Part shown: positions 1 through 12,026 of the stretch, piece by piece
How the letters are laid out: the number at the start of each line of letters is the position of its first letter
How positions within the stretch are numbered: the stretch's first letter is position 1
Source of the DNA: an uncultured Halomonas sp.
Lineage (GTDB): Bacteria; Pseudomonadota; Gammaproteobacteria; Pseudomonadales; Halomonadaceae
Length of the DNA stretch: 64,000 bases
Reading direction: 5' to 3'
Assembly (NCBI RefSeq): GCF_946887195.1
Contig: NZ_CAMPKE010000006.1
Location: forward strand, 140,171 to 204,170
Position numbers and translations under genes: made by a program
The notes under the pieces: model-generated
What the model was told of the DNA's origin: nothing
The model's database searches: none
What the model saw: the letters and a program-made list of their open reading frames with translations, nothing else

Positions 1-1
1 C

Positions 2-1162
<1,161 letters not shown>

Positions 1163-1182
1163 TTCACTTCAAGTAGCGATTT

Positions 1183-1839
1183 ATGAGCAAGCAATTGATC
1201 GTCGCGCTCTCCAAGGGGCGCATTTTGCAGGAAACCCTGCCGCTATTGGCCGATGCCGGTATTGCGCCGCTCGAGGATCTCGGCAAGAGCCGCAAGCTGC
1301 TGTTCGATACCAATTTGGCAGACGTCAAGCTGGTGGTGATTCGCGCCGTCGATGTGCCCACCTACGTGCAACTGGGCGCCGCCGATCTCGGTGTGGCCGG
1401 CAAGGACGTGCTGCTCGAACATGGCGCTGAAGGGCTTTACGAGCCGCTCGACCTGGAAATCGCACGCTGCCGGCTGATGACCGCCGGCGTATCGGGCGCC
1501 GAACCGGCGCGCGCCCGGCGCCGGGTGGCGACCAAATTCGTCGATGTGGCACGACGCTACTATGCCGAGCAGGGCATCCAGGCCGAAGTCATCAAGCTGT
1601 ATGGCGCCATGGAACTGGCGCCGCTGATGAATCTGGCCGACGAGATCGTCGATATCGTCGATACCGGCAATACCCTGCGTGCCAACGGTATGGAGCCACG
1701 CGAGTTGATCGCGCACATCAGCACTCGGCTGGTCGTCAACAAGGCGGCCATGACCATGAAGCACGAGCGCTTGAAACCGTTGATCGAACGCTTGCGCGGT
1801 GCGGTTGCCGCGCGCCGCGGCGAGACGGCCGCTTCCTGA
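1183..1839 (+). CDS. hisG: ATP phosphoribosyltransferase catalytic subunit, short form
   Basis: Catalyses the first step of histidine biosynthesis, joining ATP and PRPP to give phosphoribosyl-ATP. At 218 residues it is the short form (HisG-S), which lacks the C-terminal ACT-like regulatory domain of the roughly 300-residue long form. Short forms are known to work with the HisZ regulatory subunit, which is not in this window. Recognisable segments are [18 protein letters not shown] at the N-terminus, [12 protein letters not shown], and the PRPP-binding region [17 protein letters not shown]. It lies between murA and hisD, 27 bases before hisD, in a murA-hisG-hisD unit. Confidence 0.96.
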   Translation: MSKQLIVALSKGRILQETLPLLADAGIAPLEDLGKSRKLLFDTNLADVKLVVIRAVDVPTYVQLGAADLGVAGKDVLLEHGAEGLYEPLDLEIARCRLMTAGVSGAEPARARRRVATKFVDVARRYYAEQGIQAEVIKLYGAMELAPLMNLADEIVDIVDTGNTLRANGMEPRELIAHISTRLVVNKAAMTMKHERLKPLIERLRGAVAARRGETAAS

Positions 1840-1866
1840 CGGCGCGGGTTACAAACGAGGTTACGC

Positions 1867-3192
1867 ATGTCCGATACGATTGCCGATTTCAAGATGGCGA
1901 GGCTGTCCACCAGCGATGTCGATTTCGATGCGCTGCTCGATGCGCTGCTCGATTGGGAAGGCGTCTCCGATGCCGAGGTCCAACGCCGTGTCGAAGCTAT
2001 CATCGCCGAGGTGCGCACGCATGGCGACGCGGCACTGATCGAGCTATCCAACCGTTTCGACCGGCTGGCGGTCGGTTCGATGGCGGAGTTGACACTGAGT
2101 GCGGATCGCCTGCGCCAGGCCTATGACGGATTGCCCGCCGAGCAACGCGATGCCCTGACTCACGCCGCCGAGCGCATTCGCCGTTACCACGAGCATCAGA
2201 AACCCGAATCCTGGCATTACACCGATGCCGATGGCACGTTGCTCGGCCAGCAGGTCACACCGCTCGATCGCGCCGGCATCTACGTACCCGGCGGCAAGGC
2301 GGCCTATCCCTCCTCGGTATTGATGAACGCGATTCCCGCGCATGTCGCCGGGGTGCGCGAGATCGTCATGGTGGTACCGACGCCGGATGGCGTGCTCAAC
2401 GAACTGGTGCTCGCCGCCGCGCACCTGGCCGGGGTCGATCACGTCTTCACCGTTGGCGGTGCTCAGGCGGTGGCGGCGCTGGCTTACGGTACCGAGACGG
2501 TGCCGCGCGTCGACAAGATCGTCGGCCCGGGGAATATCTACGTGGCCACCGCCAAGCGTGCGGTATTCGGCCAGGTGGGTATCGACATGATCGCCGGACC
2601 CTCCGAGATTCTGGTGGTTTCGGATGGCGGTACCGATCCCGAATGGCTGGCCATGGATCTGTTCTCCCAGGCCGAGCACGACGAGGACGCCCAGGCGATC
2701 CTGATCGGCTGGGACGCCGAGCACGTTCGCGCCGTCGAAGCGGCCATCGAACGCTTGCTGCCGAGCATGGAGCGCGAGCCGATCATTCGCACATCGCTGG
2801 CCGCGCGCGGTGCGCTGATCGTTTGTCGGGATCGCGACGAAGCGCTGGCTCTGATCAACCGCATCGCCCCCGAGCACCTGGAACTCTCGATGGCCGATCC
2901 CGAGTCGCTGTTGCCCGAGATTCGCCATGCCGGGGCTATCTTCATGGGACGCTATACCGCCGAGGCGCTGGGCGATTATTGCGCCGGTCCCAATCACGTG
3001 CTGCCGACCTCGGGTACCGCGCGTTTCTCATCGCCCCTGGGTGTCTACGATTTCCAGAAGCGCTCGTCGCTGATTCAGTGCTCGGCCGAGGGCGCTTCGA
3101 TGCTCGGGCATACCGCCTCGATTCTCGCTCGGGGCGAGTCGCTGACGGCGCACGCACGCTCGGCGGAGAATCGCATCATCGGCAAGCGATAG
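1867..3192 (+). CDS. hisD: Histidinol dehydrogenase
   Basis: Zinc- and NAD-dependent enzyme of the last two steps of histidine biosynthesis (histidinol to histidine). Its length, 441 residues, is typical. Family signatures include [17 protein letters not shown], the NAD-site region [34 protein letters not shown], the metal and catalytic region [13 protein letters not shown], and [24 protein letters not shown] at 1867 follows hisG closely. The hisC usually found next in pseudomonads is absent here; the next gene is a convergent protease. Confidence 0.97.
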   Translation: MSDTIADFKMARLSTSDVDFDALLDALLDWEGVSDAEVQRRVEAIIAEVRTHGDAALIELSNRFDRLAVGSMAELTLSADRLRQAYDGLPAEQRDALTHAAERIRRYHEHQKPESWHYTDADGTLLGQQVTPLDRAGIYVPGGKAAYPSSVLMNAIPAHVAGVREIVMVVPTPDGVLNELVLAAAHLAGVDHVFTVGGAQAVAALAYGTETVPRVDKIVGPGNIYVATAKRAVFGQVGIDMIAGPSEILVVSDGGTDPEWLAMDLFSQAEHDEDAQAILIGWDAEHVRAVEAAIERLLPSMEREPIIRTSLAARGALIVCRDRDEALALINRIAPEHLELSMADPESLLPEIRHAGAIFMGRYTAEALGDYCAGPNHVLPTSGTARFSSPLGVYDFQKRSSLIQCSAEGASMLGHTASILARGESLTAHARSAENRIIGKR

Positions 3193-3223
3193 GGTCGGTG
3201 CATCGCTGCCGGTTTTCCGGGGC

Positions 3224-4423
<1,200 letters not shown>

Positions 4424-4536
4424 GAGGCGATCCTTGTCAGGGTCTGACGACGCCACGCTTCTCGAAGCGCATGGAGGCAGTCGTTACAATGGCCGGCATT
4501 GTATCATTGCCAAACGACGACTGCCCGGAGGTGCCG

Positions 4537-5295
4537 ATGATAACGCGCGATCAACTGGTGCGAGCCTGCAATGCTCGATTGCGGCCCGAGCGCTTCAAGG
4601 ATTACACCGTCAACGGTTTGCAGGTGGCTGGGCGCGAAAGGGTCGTTAGAATCATGAGTGGCGTCACCGCTTGTCAGGCACTGCTCGATGAAGCCGTCGC
4701 CTGGGACGCCGATCTGATACTGGTCCACCATGGCTATTTCTGGAAGAACGAGCCGGTCGAAATCACCGGCATGAAGCGCCGCCGGCTGGCGACGCTGCTG
4801 GGTCACGATATCAACCTGCTGGCCTACCACCTGCCCCTGGACGCGCATCCCGAGCTCGGCAACAACGCGCGCTTGGCCGCCGAGTTGGATTTTCGTGTGG
4901 CGGGCTGCGTGGATGGTGAATTGGGTGAGGGGTTGGTGTGGTTGGGCGCGCCGCCGGCGGGCCTGGATAGCGTCGGTCTGGGGCGGCACCTGGCCCAGCG
5001 CCTGGGCCGTGAGCCATTGATCGTTCCCGCCCATGGACGCGAAATCAAGCAGATCGCCTGGTGTACCGGAGGCGCTCAGGACATGATCGGTCTGGCCGCC
5101 GAAGCCGGCGCGGATGCCTTCATATCGGGCGAAATTTCCGAGCGCACGACGCATTCGGCGCGCGAGCTAGGCATCAGTTATTTCGCGGCGGGGCATCATG
5201 CCACCGAGCGCTATGGCGTCAAGGCGTTGGGAGAATGGCTGAGCGATGAGTTCGGCATCGAACATCGCTTCATGGATATCGACAATCCGGCATGA
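4537..5295 (+). CDS. Nif3-like dinuclear metal-centre protein (YbgI/GTP cyclohydrolase I type 2 homologue)
   Basis: Member of the Nif3/YbgI family, hexameric proteins with a dinuclear metal site whose physiological role is unsettled. The product of 252 residues begins MITRDQLVRACNARL and contains the family blocks DYTVNGLQV, DLILVHHGYFWKNEP (metal-binding histidines), LLAYHLPLDAHPELGNN and the C-terminal AAGHHATERYGVKALGEWL. The start at 4537 is chosen because GGAGGT lies 4 bases upstream; an in-frame ATG at 4471 would overlap the promoter region of the divergent protease gene. The algW-Nif3 neighbourhood also occurs in pseudomonads. Confidence 0.9.
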   Translation: MITRDQLVRACNARLRPERFKDYTVNGLQVAGRERVVRIMSGVTACQALLDEAVAWDADLILVHHGYFWKNEPVEITGMKRRRLATLLGHDINLLAYHLPLDAHPELGNNARLAAELDFRVAGCVDGELGEGLVWLGAPPAGLDSVGLGRHLAQRLGREPLIVPAHGREIKQIAWCTGGAQDMIGLAAEAGADAFISGEISERTTHSARELGISYFAAGHHATERYGVKALGEWLSDEFGIEHRFMDIDNPA

Positions 5296-5308
5296 TCGAT
5301 GGTTTATC

Positions 5309-5330
5309 GCAAGCCGCCATGACGGCTTGC
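5309..5330. terminator. Stem-loop between convergent genes (possible terminator)
   Basis: Perfect 8-bp stem GCAAGCCG / CGGCTTGC with a 6-nt loop, lying in the 45-bp gap between the Nif3 gene and yhcB, which converge. No T-run follows on either side, so intrinsic termination is uncertain. Confidence 0.4.
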
Positions 5331-5340
5331 CGGGCAGTGC

Positions 5341-5796
5341 TCAATAACGCAGTGGATGCGTCTGCTGCTTGTCGCTCTGGTTCGCCGTCTCCTGACGCAG
5401 GCCGAAGCCTTCGGCCAGGGTGCCGCGATTGCCATCGGCATAATCGCGCGGCATCTGTGGGGTCTCATCGGTATCCGCATCGCCTTCGGGATTGCTGGCC
5501 AGCTTGCGCTTGATTTGCAGGTCGTCGCATAGCTTCTCAGCGCCCTGGGCCAGTTGCTGTTCCAATTCCTGGCTCTGACGCTGGATGCTGGTCACCAGAT
5601 CGGCGGCCCTGGCGAAATGATCGTTGAGCGCATCCTTGACCTGGTTGAGTTCGAGTTCGGTTTCCGCCAGACGCTGGCGAACCTTCTGATTGCGTGCCAC
5701 GTTGGCATTCAGCAGATGATAGCCCAAGGCGCCGATACCGATGCCCGCCAGGAAGCAGGCGATGGCCAGAATCCAATCGATGTTGCTTTCGTACAC
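5341..5796 (-). CDS. yhcB: YhcB/DUF1043 family inner-membrane protein
   Basis: Single-pass inner-membrane protein; in E. coli YhcB (also called ZapG or LapD) is linked to division and envelope biogenesis. The 151-residue product begins with a short periplasmic stretch, a transmembrane helix (WILAIACFLAGIGIGALGYH), then a long, charged, probably coiled-coil cytoplasmic region rich in Gln, Leu and Glu. The start is a GTG at 5796 preceded by AGGGG 6 bases upstream; the reading frame continues further upstream without better support. It is divergent from zapE, and the E. coli chromosome has the same degS-yhcB-zapE neighbourhood. Confidence 0.85.
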   Translation of the reverse strand: MYESNIDWILAIACFLAGIGIGALGYHLLNANVARNQKVRQRLAETELELNQVKDALNDHFARAADLVTSIQRQSQELEQQLAQGAEKLCDDLQIKRKLASNPEGDADTDETPQMPRDYADGNRGTLAEGFGLRQETANQSDKQQTHPLRY

Positions 5797-5915
5797 GTCG
5801 TTCCCCTTATTGCTTCCACCCGGTCGGCAGCCCTGGTCGGCAGGTATGGCTGGCAAGGCATGCGCCGGTACTATGCGCGCAATCAACAATCATGATCGGC
5901 GTCGCAGGCGAATTC

Positions 5916-5946
5916 ATTATACGGGGTAGGGCGCGGCCCAGGTCAA
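5916..5946 (-). promoter_or_regulatory. Predicted sigma-70 promoter of yhcB
   Basis: On the minus strand TTGACC (5941-5946) and a perfect TATAAT (5916-5921) are separated by 19 bases and point toward yhcB, whose GTG lies about 120 bases downstream. The spacing is slightly long. Confidence 0.5.
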
Positions 5947-6061
5947 CGAGGTCGAGGTCGGAAGGCACGACGCGGCTGCGCTCGGGCACGCCATGCGCGA
6001 GAGGGCTTGCCGGCGTATAATGGTCGCCAAACGACCGCTACCCGGGATATGCCAGACATCC

Positions 6062-7252
6062 ATGTGCGCAACCACGACCTCTTCCTTGCAGACGGCGAAT
6101 GCCCCTCGATCCGATACGCCCATGGCTCGCTATCGTGCCGATCTCGCGCGCGAGGATTTCCAGTACGACAGCGCACAGCAGCGAGCCGTCGAACACCTGC
6201 AGCGCCTTTATGATGAACTGCTGAGCACACCTCGCCAATCACTCGCCACGAGATCGGCGGACAAGGGCTTGACGTCCAGGGTCGCGAGTCTGTTCGGCAG
6301 GAAATCGGCTGCCGTGCCGGAGCCGACCGAACCCACGGTCATGGGGTTGTATCTCTGGGGTGGCGTGGGGCGCGGCAAGACGTATCTGGTCGATACCTTC
6401 TACGAGTCGCTGCCGTTTCCCGACAAGATGCGCACCCATTTTCATCGCTTCATGCAGCGGGTGCACATCGAGCTTGGCCATTACAAGGGCGAGAAGAACC
6501 CCTTGACGCTGATTGCCGGCAAGTTCGCCAGCGAGGCGCGGGTCATCTGCTTCGATGAGTTCTTCGTGAAGGACATCACCGATGCGATGATTCTTGCCAA
6601 CCTGCTCGAAGCGCTGTTCGCCAAGGGTGTGGTACTGGTCACGACATCCAACATCGTGCCTGACGAGCTTTACAAGGACGGCCTGCAGCGTGCTCGCTTC
6701 CTGCCGGCGATCGACCTGCTCAAGCGCCACTGCGATGTCGTCAATGTCGACTCGGGTATCGATTACCGTCTGCGAGCGCTGGAGCGGGCCGAGATATTCC
6801 ACTCGCCGCTCGATTCTGATGCGGCCACCGAACTGGCACGCAGCTTTCGTGAGATCGCCGGCTCGGAGGGCGAGCAGGATGCACCGATCGAAATCAACCA
6901 TCGTGTACTGACATCGCGACGCTTGCACGAGGACGTGGTCTGGTTCGACTTCTCGGTGCTGTGCGATGGGCCGCGCAGCCAGAACGATTACATCGAACTG
7001 GCGCGCGAGTTTCATACCGTACTGGTCTCCGACGTGCCGCGATTGGGGCGCGATAGCGAAGACCAGGCGCGCCGTTTCATCAATATGGTCGATGAGTTCT
7101 ACGATCGTGGCGTCAAGTTGCTGATGTCGGCCGAGACGCCCGCCGAGCAGTTGTACAGCGAGGGCTCGTTGTCGTTCGAGTTCGCCCGCACGCTGTCGCG
7201 GCTGCAGGAGATGCAATCTCGCGAATATCTGGCTCTGCCGCATAAACCCTAG
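6062..7252 (+). CDS. zapE: Cell division protein ZapE (AFG1-like ATPase)
   Basis: ATPase that acts on the Z-ring during constriction under stress conditions in E. coli. Walker A is GGVGRGKTYL, Walker B is VICFDEFFVKD, followed by ATSNIVPDELYKDGLQRARF (written here as part of a longer conserved block, compare TTSNIVPDELYK) and the conserved tail FEFARTLSRLQEMQS. About 396 residues with the chosen start. The start is uncertain. ATG at 6122 gives MARYRADLAREDF, but pseudomonad homologues as I recall them begin a few residues before that block, which favours 6062. Neither has a strong ribosome site. A TATAAT at 6016-6021 could be the -10 element. Confidence 0.92.
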   Translation: MCATTTSSLQTANAPRSDTPMARYRADLAREDFQYDSAQQRAVEHLQRLYDELLSTPRQSLATRSADKGLTSRVASLFGRKSAAVPEPTEPTVMGLYLWGGVGRGKTYLVDTFYESLPFPDKMRTHFHRFMQRVHIELGHYKGEKNPLTLIAGKFASEARVICFDEFFVKDITDAMILANLLEALFAKGVVLVTTSNIVPDELYKDGLQRARFLPAIDLLKRHCDVVNVDSGIDYRLRALERAEIFHSPLDSDAATELARSFREIAGSEGEQDAPIEINHRVLTSRRLHEDVVWFDFSVLCDGPRSQNDYIELAREFHTVLVSDVPRLGRDSEDQARRFINMVDEFYDRGVKLLMSAETPAEQLYSEGSLSFEFARTLSRLQEMQSREYLALPHKP

Positions 7253-7324
7253 CCGCGCTTCGCGCCGAGTCACGGGCGGCGAGCCGCGAGACGAACTCTG
7301 CCGTAGCTCGTAGCGAATTTACCC

Positions 7325-7353
7325 TTAACCTTGGCGTGAGCGTCATGTACAAT
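7325..7353 (+). promoter_or_regulatory. Predicted promoter of rplM-rpsI
   Basis: TTAACC (7325-7330) and TACAAT (7348-7353) are spaced by 17 bases, about 110 bases before the rplM start. Position and spacing fit the single promoter expected for this operon. Confidence 0.55.
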
Positions 7354-7370
7354 GCGCGCTCGCTCGACCG

Positions 7371-7435
7371 TTGTCACCGCGTAGTGTCAAGGTGACAACC
7401 AAGAAAAATAGGGATGGTCGATGCCTTAGAGCATC
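7371..7435 (+). promoter_or_regulatory. Structured 5' leader of rplM (possible L13 autoregulatory RNA)
   Basis: The untranslated leader between the predicted promoter and the rplM start carries two hairpins: TTGTCACC pairing with GGTGACAA (7371-7378 with 7391-7398), and GATGC pairing with GCATC (7420-7424 with 7431-7435). L13 is known to repress its own operon through the leader in other bacteria. Assigning that role here is inference from position and foldability only. Confidence 0.4.
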
Positions 7436-7466
7436 AGGCCCAATATATCGATTGGTGATTCAACCC

Positions 7467-7895
7467 ATGAAGACGTTCAGTGCTAAGCCGCAGTCCGTCC
7501 AGCGTGACTGGTATATCGTCGACGCCACGGACAAGACGCTCGGTCGTCTGGCTACCGAAATCGCTCGCCGCCTGCGCGGCAAGCACAAGCCCGAGTACAC
7601 CCCGCACGTCGACACCGGCGACTACATCGTCGTGATCAATGCCGAGAAGGTGCGTGTGACCGGCAACAAGGCTCAGGCCAAGAATTATTATCGTCATACC
7701 GGTTACCCGGGTGGCCTGCGTTCGATGTCCTTCGAGAAGATGATCGACCACGCGCCGCAGCGTGTCATCGAATCCGCCGTCAAGGGCATGTTGCCGAAAG
7801 GACCGCTGGGTCGTGCCATGTACACGAAGCTCAAGGTCTACGCAGGCACCGAGCACCCGCACGCGGCACAGCAGCCGCTAGAACTGAACCTCTAA
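7467..7895 (+). CDS. rplM: 50S ribosomal protein L13
   Basis: Large-subunit ribosomal protein of exactly the usual 142 residues. It begins [20 protein letters not shown] and contains [36 protein letters not shown] and [19 protein letters not shown]. The frame is open further upstream, but that stretch is leader RNA; ATG 7467 gives the family N-terminus. rpsI follows after 14 bases, the standard rplM-rpsI operon. Confidence 0.98.
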   Translation: MKTFSAKPQSVQRDWYIVDATDKTLGRLATEIARRLRGKHKPEYTPHVDTGDYIVVINAEKVRVTGNKAQAKNYYRHTGYPGGLRSMSFEKMIDHAPQRVIESAVKGMLPKGPLGRAMYTKLKVYAGTEHPHAAQQPLELNL

Positions 7896-7909
7896 GGGGA
7901 TATAACGCC

Positions 7910-8299
7910 ATGTCACAGCAGTATTATGGTACCGGGCGCCGCAAGACATCCACGGCCCGCGTGTTCCTGAGGCCGGGCACCGGCAAGATCACCGTCAACA
8001 GCCGCGAGCTGGGCGAGTACTTCGGTCGCGTTACCGCGCAGATGGTGGTTCGCCAGCCGTTCGAGCTGACCCAGACCGGTGAGCAATTCGATGCGTATAT
8101 CACCGTCAAGGGCGGTGGCGGTTCGGCGCAGGCCGGGGCCATTCGTCACGGCATCACGCGTGCACTGCTCGATTACAACGAGGATTTCCGTAAGCCGCTG
8201 CGTGAAGCCGGCTACGTGACCCGCGACGCTCGCGAAGTCGAGCGTAAGAAAGTCGGTCTACGCAAGGCTCGCCGTCGCCCGCAGTTCTCCAAGCGCTGA
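7910..8299 (+). CDS. rpsI: 30S ribosomal protein S9
   Basis: Small-subunit ribosomal protein of 129 residues. It starts [19 protein letters not shown] after Met and ends with the basic tail [18 protein letters not shown], whose terminal Lys-Arg reaches the P-site tRNA in known ribosome structures. An AAGGGGA site lies just upstream. Second and last gene of the rplM operon; a strong terminator follows. Confidence 0.98.
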   Translation: MSQQYYGTGRRKTSTARVFLRPGTGKITVNSRELGEYFGRVTAQMVVRQPFELTQTGEQFDAYITVKGGGGSAQAGAIRHGITRALLDYNEDFRKPLREAGYVTRDAREVERKKVGLRKARRRPQFSKR

Positions 8300-8324
8300 T
8301 TCTCCTCGCGCGGGGCACGACAAC

Positions 8325-8359
8325 AGCGTCCAGGCTCATTGGCCTGGACGCTTTTTTTT
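8325..8359 (+). terminator. Intrinsic terminator of rplM-rpsI
   Basis: Perfect 11-bp stem AGCGTCCAGGC / GCCTGGACGCT with a 6-nt loop followed directly by eight T residues. Confidence 0.93.
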
Positions 8360-8532
8360 GGTTTCCCATCGGTTGCCGACAACATTAAATCCTTATCATG
8401 AAGCGCTAGCTTGTGTTGGGTGGCGCCTTTTCTTAACATGATTGGCATTTGTATCCGTAAGTTGCACGTTCTTGCTTGTAGCGGGTCGGCGCGTGGCGGC
8501 CTTGCGGGTAAGTCGATGGGAGAAACCTGAAG

Positions 8533-9129
8533 ATGGCAGATAACGGCGTAAACAAAGGGCGACGCCGTTTCCTCGTAGGTGCCACCACTGTCGTGGGCGC
8601 GGTCGGCGCTGTCGGGGTAGCGGTCCCCTTTGTGGCTTCCTGGCAACCGAGCGCGAAAGCGTTGGCGGCCGGTGCTCCAGTGAGTGCGGATGTCTCCAAG
8701 CTGGAGGTCGGCCAGCAGATGACCGCTGAATGGCGGGGTCGCCCGGTATGGATATTGCGCCGCTCCGAAGCAATGATCGAGCAGACGAGAAGCATCGACC
8801 CCAGCCAGCTTCGCGATCCGCAGTCCGAAGCGCCTCAGCAGCCTCCTTACATTGAAGGTCCGTTGCGCTCCATCAAGCCCGAATACGGCGTTCTCATCGG
8901 CATTTGCACTCACCTGGGCTGCTCACCAACTTTCCGGCCCGAGCCGGGCGCCGCCGATCTCGGTGCCGATTGGCCGGGCGGTTATCTGTGCCCTTGCCAC
9001 GGCTCTCGCTTCGACCTGGCCGGCCGTGTGTATACCGGCGTACCGGCGCCGCTGAACCTGGAGGTGCCGCCGCATCGTTACGATAGCGACACCATAATCG
9101 TGGTTGGTGAAGACGAGGAGGCGGCCTGA
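8533..9129 (+). CDS. petA: Ubiquinol-cytochrome c reductase iron-sulfur (Rieske) subunit
   Basis: Rieske subunit of the respiratory bc1 complex; it carries electrons from ubiquinol to cytochrome c1. The 198-residue product has a Tat-type twin-arginine N-terminus (GRRRFLVGA) merging into the membrane anchor, then the two cluster boxes CTHLGC (Cys125, His127, with Cys130 in the disulfide) and CPCHGSRFD (Cys153, His156). First gene of petABC, overlapping petB by one base. The upstream 230 bases hold the rpsI terminator and presumably the promoter, of which I see only weak candidates (TTGTGT at 8411, TAACAT at 8434). Confidence 0.97.
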   Translation: MADNGVNKGRRRFLVGATTVVGAVGAVGVAVPFVASWQPSAKALAAGAPVSADVSKLEVGQQMTAEWRGRPVWILRRSEAMIEQTRSIDPSQLRDPQSEAPQQPPYIEGPLRSIKPEYGVLIGICTHLGCSPTFRPEPGAADLGADWPGGYLCPCHGSRFDLAGRVYTGVPAPLNLEVPPHRYDSDTIIVVGEDEEAA

Positions 9130-10388
9130 TGGGTAATCCGAATCGCGCCAAGGCGGATAAAGGCATCATGCGCTGGGTTGATGACCGCTTTCCCGCCACC
9201 CAGATGTGGCAGGACCACCTATCTCAATATTATGCGCCCAAGAACTTCAATTTCTGGTACTTCTTCGGTTCGCTGGCAATGCTGGTACTGGTCAATCAGA
9301 TACTGACCGGCGTCTGGCTGACCATGAGCTACAACCCGACCGCGGAAGGCGCCTTCGCCTCCGTTCAGTACATCATGCGTGACGTCAACTATGGTTGGCT
9401 GATCCGCTACATGCACTCGACCGGTGCCTCGGCGTTCTTCGTGGTGATTTACCTGCATATGTTCCGTGGCCTGCTCTACGGCTCTTACAAGGCGCCGCGT
9501 GAGTTGATCTGGATCTTCGGGATGTGCATCTACCTGGCGCTGATGGCCGAGGCCTTCATGGGCTACCTGCTGCCCTGGGGGCAAATGTCCTACTGGGGCG
9601 CTCAGGTCATCATCTCGCTGTTTTCGGCGATCCCCCTGATCGGCCCGGATCTGGCACAGTGGATTCGCGGCGACTTCCTGATTTCCGGCATCACGCTGAA
9701 CCGCTTCTTCGCTCTGCACGTAGTGGCGCTGCCGATCGTGATTCTCGGCCTGGTGGTGCTGCACCTGGTGGCGTTGCACGAGGTCGGTTCCAACAATCCT
9801 GATGGTATCGATATCAAGGACGAGACGGACGAGTCCGGCAAGCCATTGGATGGCATCCCGTTCCATCCGTACTACACGGTCAAGGACCTCTTCGGGGTCG
9901 CGGTGTTCCTGTTCGTCTTCTGCGGGGTCATTTTTTACTTCCCCGAGGGTGGCGGCTATTTCATCGAGAAGCCCAATTTCGAGCCGTCCGATCCGCTGAA
10001 GACGCCCTCGCATATCGCGCCGGTCTGGTACTTCACGCCGTTCTACGCGATTCTGCGCGCGATCACTTTCGATCTATTCGCACTGCCCGCCAAGTTCTGG
10101 GGCGTGGTAATGATGGGGCTGTCGATTGCGTTGCTATTCGTCATGCCCTGGCTGGATCGTAGCCCGGTACGCTCGATGCGCTACAAAGGCTGGATGTCCA
10201 AGGTGATGCTTGCGCTGTTCGCGGTGGCTTTCGTCACATTGGGCGTGCTTGGCGTACTACCCACGACCGATACGCGCACGGTGATCGCGCAGGTCGCGAC
10301 CGGTATGTATTTCGCCTACTTCCTGCTGATGCCGTTGTACACCCGGCTCGAGAAAACCAAACCCGTTCCACAAAGGGTGACTGGCTAA
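9129..10388 (+). CDS. petB: Ubiquinol-cytochrome c reductase cytochrome b subunit
   Basis: Polytopic membrane subunit of the bc1 complex carrying two b-type haems and both quinone sites. The 419 residues contain the conserved MHSTGASAFFVVIYLHMFRG, GYLLPWGQMSYWGAQVI and RFFALHVVALPI (haem-ligand histidines), and PEWY-equivalent APVWYFTPFYAILRA near 300. Starts on the last base of petA's stop codon and ends on the first base of petC, indicating translational coupling. Confidence 0.97.
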   Translation: MGNPNRAKADKGIMRWVDDRFPATQMWQDHLSQYYAPKNFNFWYFFGSLAMLVLVNQILTGVWLTMSYNPTAEGAFASVQYIMRDVNYGWLIRYMHSTGASAFFVVIYLHMFRGLLYGSYKAPRELIWIFGMCIYLALMAEAFMGYLLPWGQMSYWGAQVIISLFSAIPLIGPDLAQWIRGDFLISGITLNRFFALHVVALPIVILGLVVLHLVALHEVGSNNPDGIDIKDETDESGKPLDGIPFHPYYTVKDLFGVAVFLFVFCGVIFYFPEGGGYFIEKPNFEPSDPLKTPSHIAPVWYFTPFYAILRAITFDLFALPAKFWGVVMMGLSIALLFVMPWLDRSPVRSMRYKGWMSKVMLALFAVAFVTLGVLGVLPTTDTRTVIAQVATGMYFAYFLLMPLYTRLEKTKPVPQRVTG

Positions 10389-11158
10389 TGAAAAAGCAAT
10401 GTCTTGCGCTGCTCTTCGCGCTGGTGCCCTTTACCGCCTTGGCTGTGGAAAGCCATGTCCACCTCGACGAGATGAATCCCGACCTGCAGGACAAGGCGTC
10501 GCTGCAGAACGGTATGAAGTTGTACGTCAACTACTGCATGGGCTGCCATTCGCTCGAATATCAGCGTTTCAGTCGCGCCGCCGAGGATCTCGGCATGCCT
10601 CAGGAGCTGGTCGAGGACAACCTGATCTTCGCCGAGAATCTCACCTTCAACGACCAGATGCGGATCGCCATGGAAGAGGAGGATGCCGCAGGCTGGTTCG
10701 GCGCCGCACCGCCGGATCTGACGCTGGAAGCGCGTCTGCGCGGCACCGATTGGATCTATACGTATCTGCGTAGCTTCTACGAAGATCCTGAGCGGCCCTG
10801 GGGTGTCAACAACACCGTATTCCCGGATGTCGGCATGCCCAATGTGCTGGAACCTCTCCAGGGCACTCAGGAGATGGTCTGCGCGCGCACCGCCGAAGCC
10901 GGGTTGCCGGATGCCGAGCTGGACCCGCTTTCGGGACTCTACGAATCCTGTCATGTGCTGCAGATCACCGAGCCGGGCTCGATGAGTCCCGAGGAGTTCG
11001 ATCAGGCGATGTGGGATCTGACCAACTTCCTCGCCTACGTCGGCGAGCCGGCCAAGTTGCAGGCTCAATCTCTTGGGCCAAAGGTACTGATTTTTCTAGT
11101 TATCTTCGGCCTGATCGCCTACCTGCTAAAGCGTGAATACTGGCGCGACATTCACTAG
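10388..11158 (+). CDS. petC: Ubiquinol-cytochrome c reductase cytochrome c1 subunit
   Basis: Membrane-anchored cytochrome c1 of the bc1 complex, passing electrons to soluble c-type cytochromes. The 256 residues start with a Sec signal peptide ([10 protein letters not shown]), then the haem c motif CMGCH (Cys50, Cys53, His54), [10 protein letters not shown] as the likely axial methionine region, and a C-terminal anchor ([19 protein letters not shown]). Last gene of petABC. Confidence 0.96.
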   Translation: MKKQCLALLFALVPFTALAVESHVHLDEMNPDLQDKASLQNGMKLYVNYCMGCHSLEYQRFSRAAEDLGMPQELVEDNLIFAENLTFNDQMRIAMEEEDAAGWFGAAPPDLTLEARLRGTDWIYTYLRSFYEDPERPWGVNNTVFPDVGMPNVLEPLQGTQEMVCARTAEAGLPDAELDPLSGLYESCHVLQITEPGSMSPEEFDQAMWDLTNFLAYVGEPAKLQAQSLGPKVLIFLVIFGLIAYLLKREYWRDIH

Positions 11159-11173
11159 CGGTAGCTTTTCCAG

Positions 11174-11206
11174 CGGGGGCGTGCGGCTCGGGGCCGTGCG
11201 CCCCCG
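11174..11206 (+). terminator. GC-rich hairpin after petC (weak terminator candidate)
   Basis: GGGGGCG...CGGC pairs with GCCG...CGCCCCC around an internal 2-nt mismatch, 16 bases after petC. There is no clear T-run, so it may be a processing or stability element. Confidence 0.35.
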
Positions 11207-11321
11207 TTGTATGTGGTCGGGTCGCGTACGGCTTGACCACGATCAATCGGATCGCGTGCGGCTCTCGCCCGGCGCATGTCGTGTTATCATCTGGGCTCGA
11301 ACTGATGCGAGGAAGTGTTAC

Positions 11322-11948
11322 ATGGGTGTAGTGGCCAAGCGGTCGTCGATGACCTTCTACTCCGGCAGTGATGATCATTACAGTCATCGCGTGCGTATCG
11401 TGCTGGCCGAGAAGGGCGTCGCCGTGGATATTGTCGATGTCACTGAGGATAGCCGCCCCGCCGAGTTGGCGGATCTCAACCCGTACAACAGCGTTCCCAC
11501 GCTGCTGGATCGCGACCTGGTACTCTATGAATCCAAGGTGATGATGGAGTATCTCGATGAGCGCTTCCCACACCCACCGCTGCTACCGGTATACCCGGTA
11601 GCGAGAGCGCAGAGCCGGTTGTGGATGCATCGTATCGAGCGCGAATGGTGCCCGCTGGCCGAAGTGGTTCTGACCGGTAGCAAGAAGGATGCCGAGAAGG
11701 CGCGCAAGGAATTGCGCGAAAGCCTGGTTGGCATCAGCCCGATCTTCGAGGATATGCCGTTTTTCATGAGCGAGGAGTTCTCGTTGGTGGATTGCTGCAT
11801 AGCGCCGATTCTATGGCGTTTGCCAGCACTCGGCATCGAGCTGCCGGAGAAGCAGGTCAAGCCGCTGATCTCCTACATGGAGCGTCTGTTCGCGCGCGAT
11901 GCCTTCAAGGCTTCATTATCCGAACACGAGCGCGAAATGCGCACCTGA
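11322..11948 (+). CDS. sspA: Stringent starvation protein A
   Basis: GST-fold RNA-polymerase-associated protein that affects acid and stationary-phase survival in E. coli. The 208 residues begin [20 protein letters not shown]; the N-terminal thioredoxin-like half contains [13 protein letters not shown] and [19 protein letters not shown], and the C-terminal helical half follows. The start at 11322 has GAGGAAG upstream; the frame extends back into petC but without support. The petABC-sspA-sspB order is common in gammaproteobacteria. Confidence 0.95.
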   Translation: MGVVAKRSSMTFYSGSDDHYSHRVRIVLAEKGVAVDIVDVTEDSRPAELADLNPYNSVPTLLDRDLVLYESKVMMEYLDERFPHPPLLPVYPVARAQSRLWMHRIEREWCPLAEVVLTGSKKDAEKARKELRESLVGISPIFEDMPFFMSEEFSLVDCCIAPILWRLPALGIELPEKQVKPLISYMERLFARDAFKASLSEHEREMRT

Positions 11949-12026
11949 ATTCACCGTCGCGTCGCCGCGGTCGGGCTCAACCTGCTCGATCGCACGCGTC
12001 GCGCTCAGCCGAAAGGGGGCAAGCTC

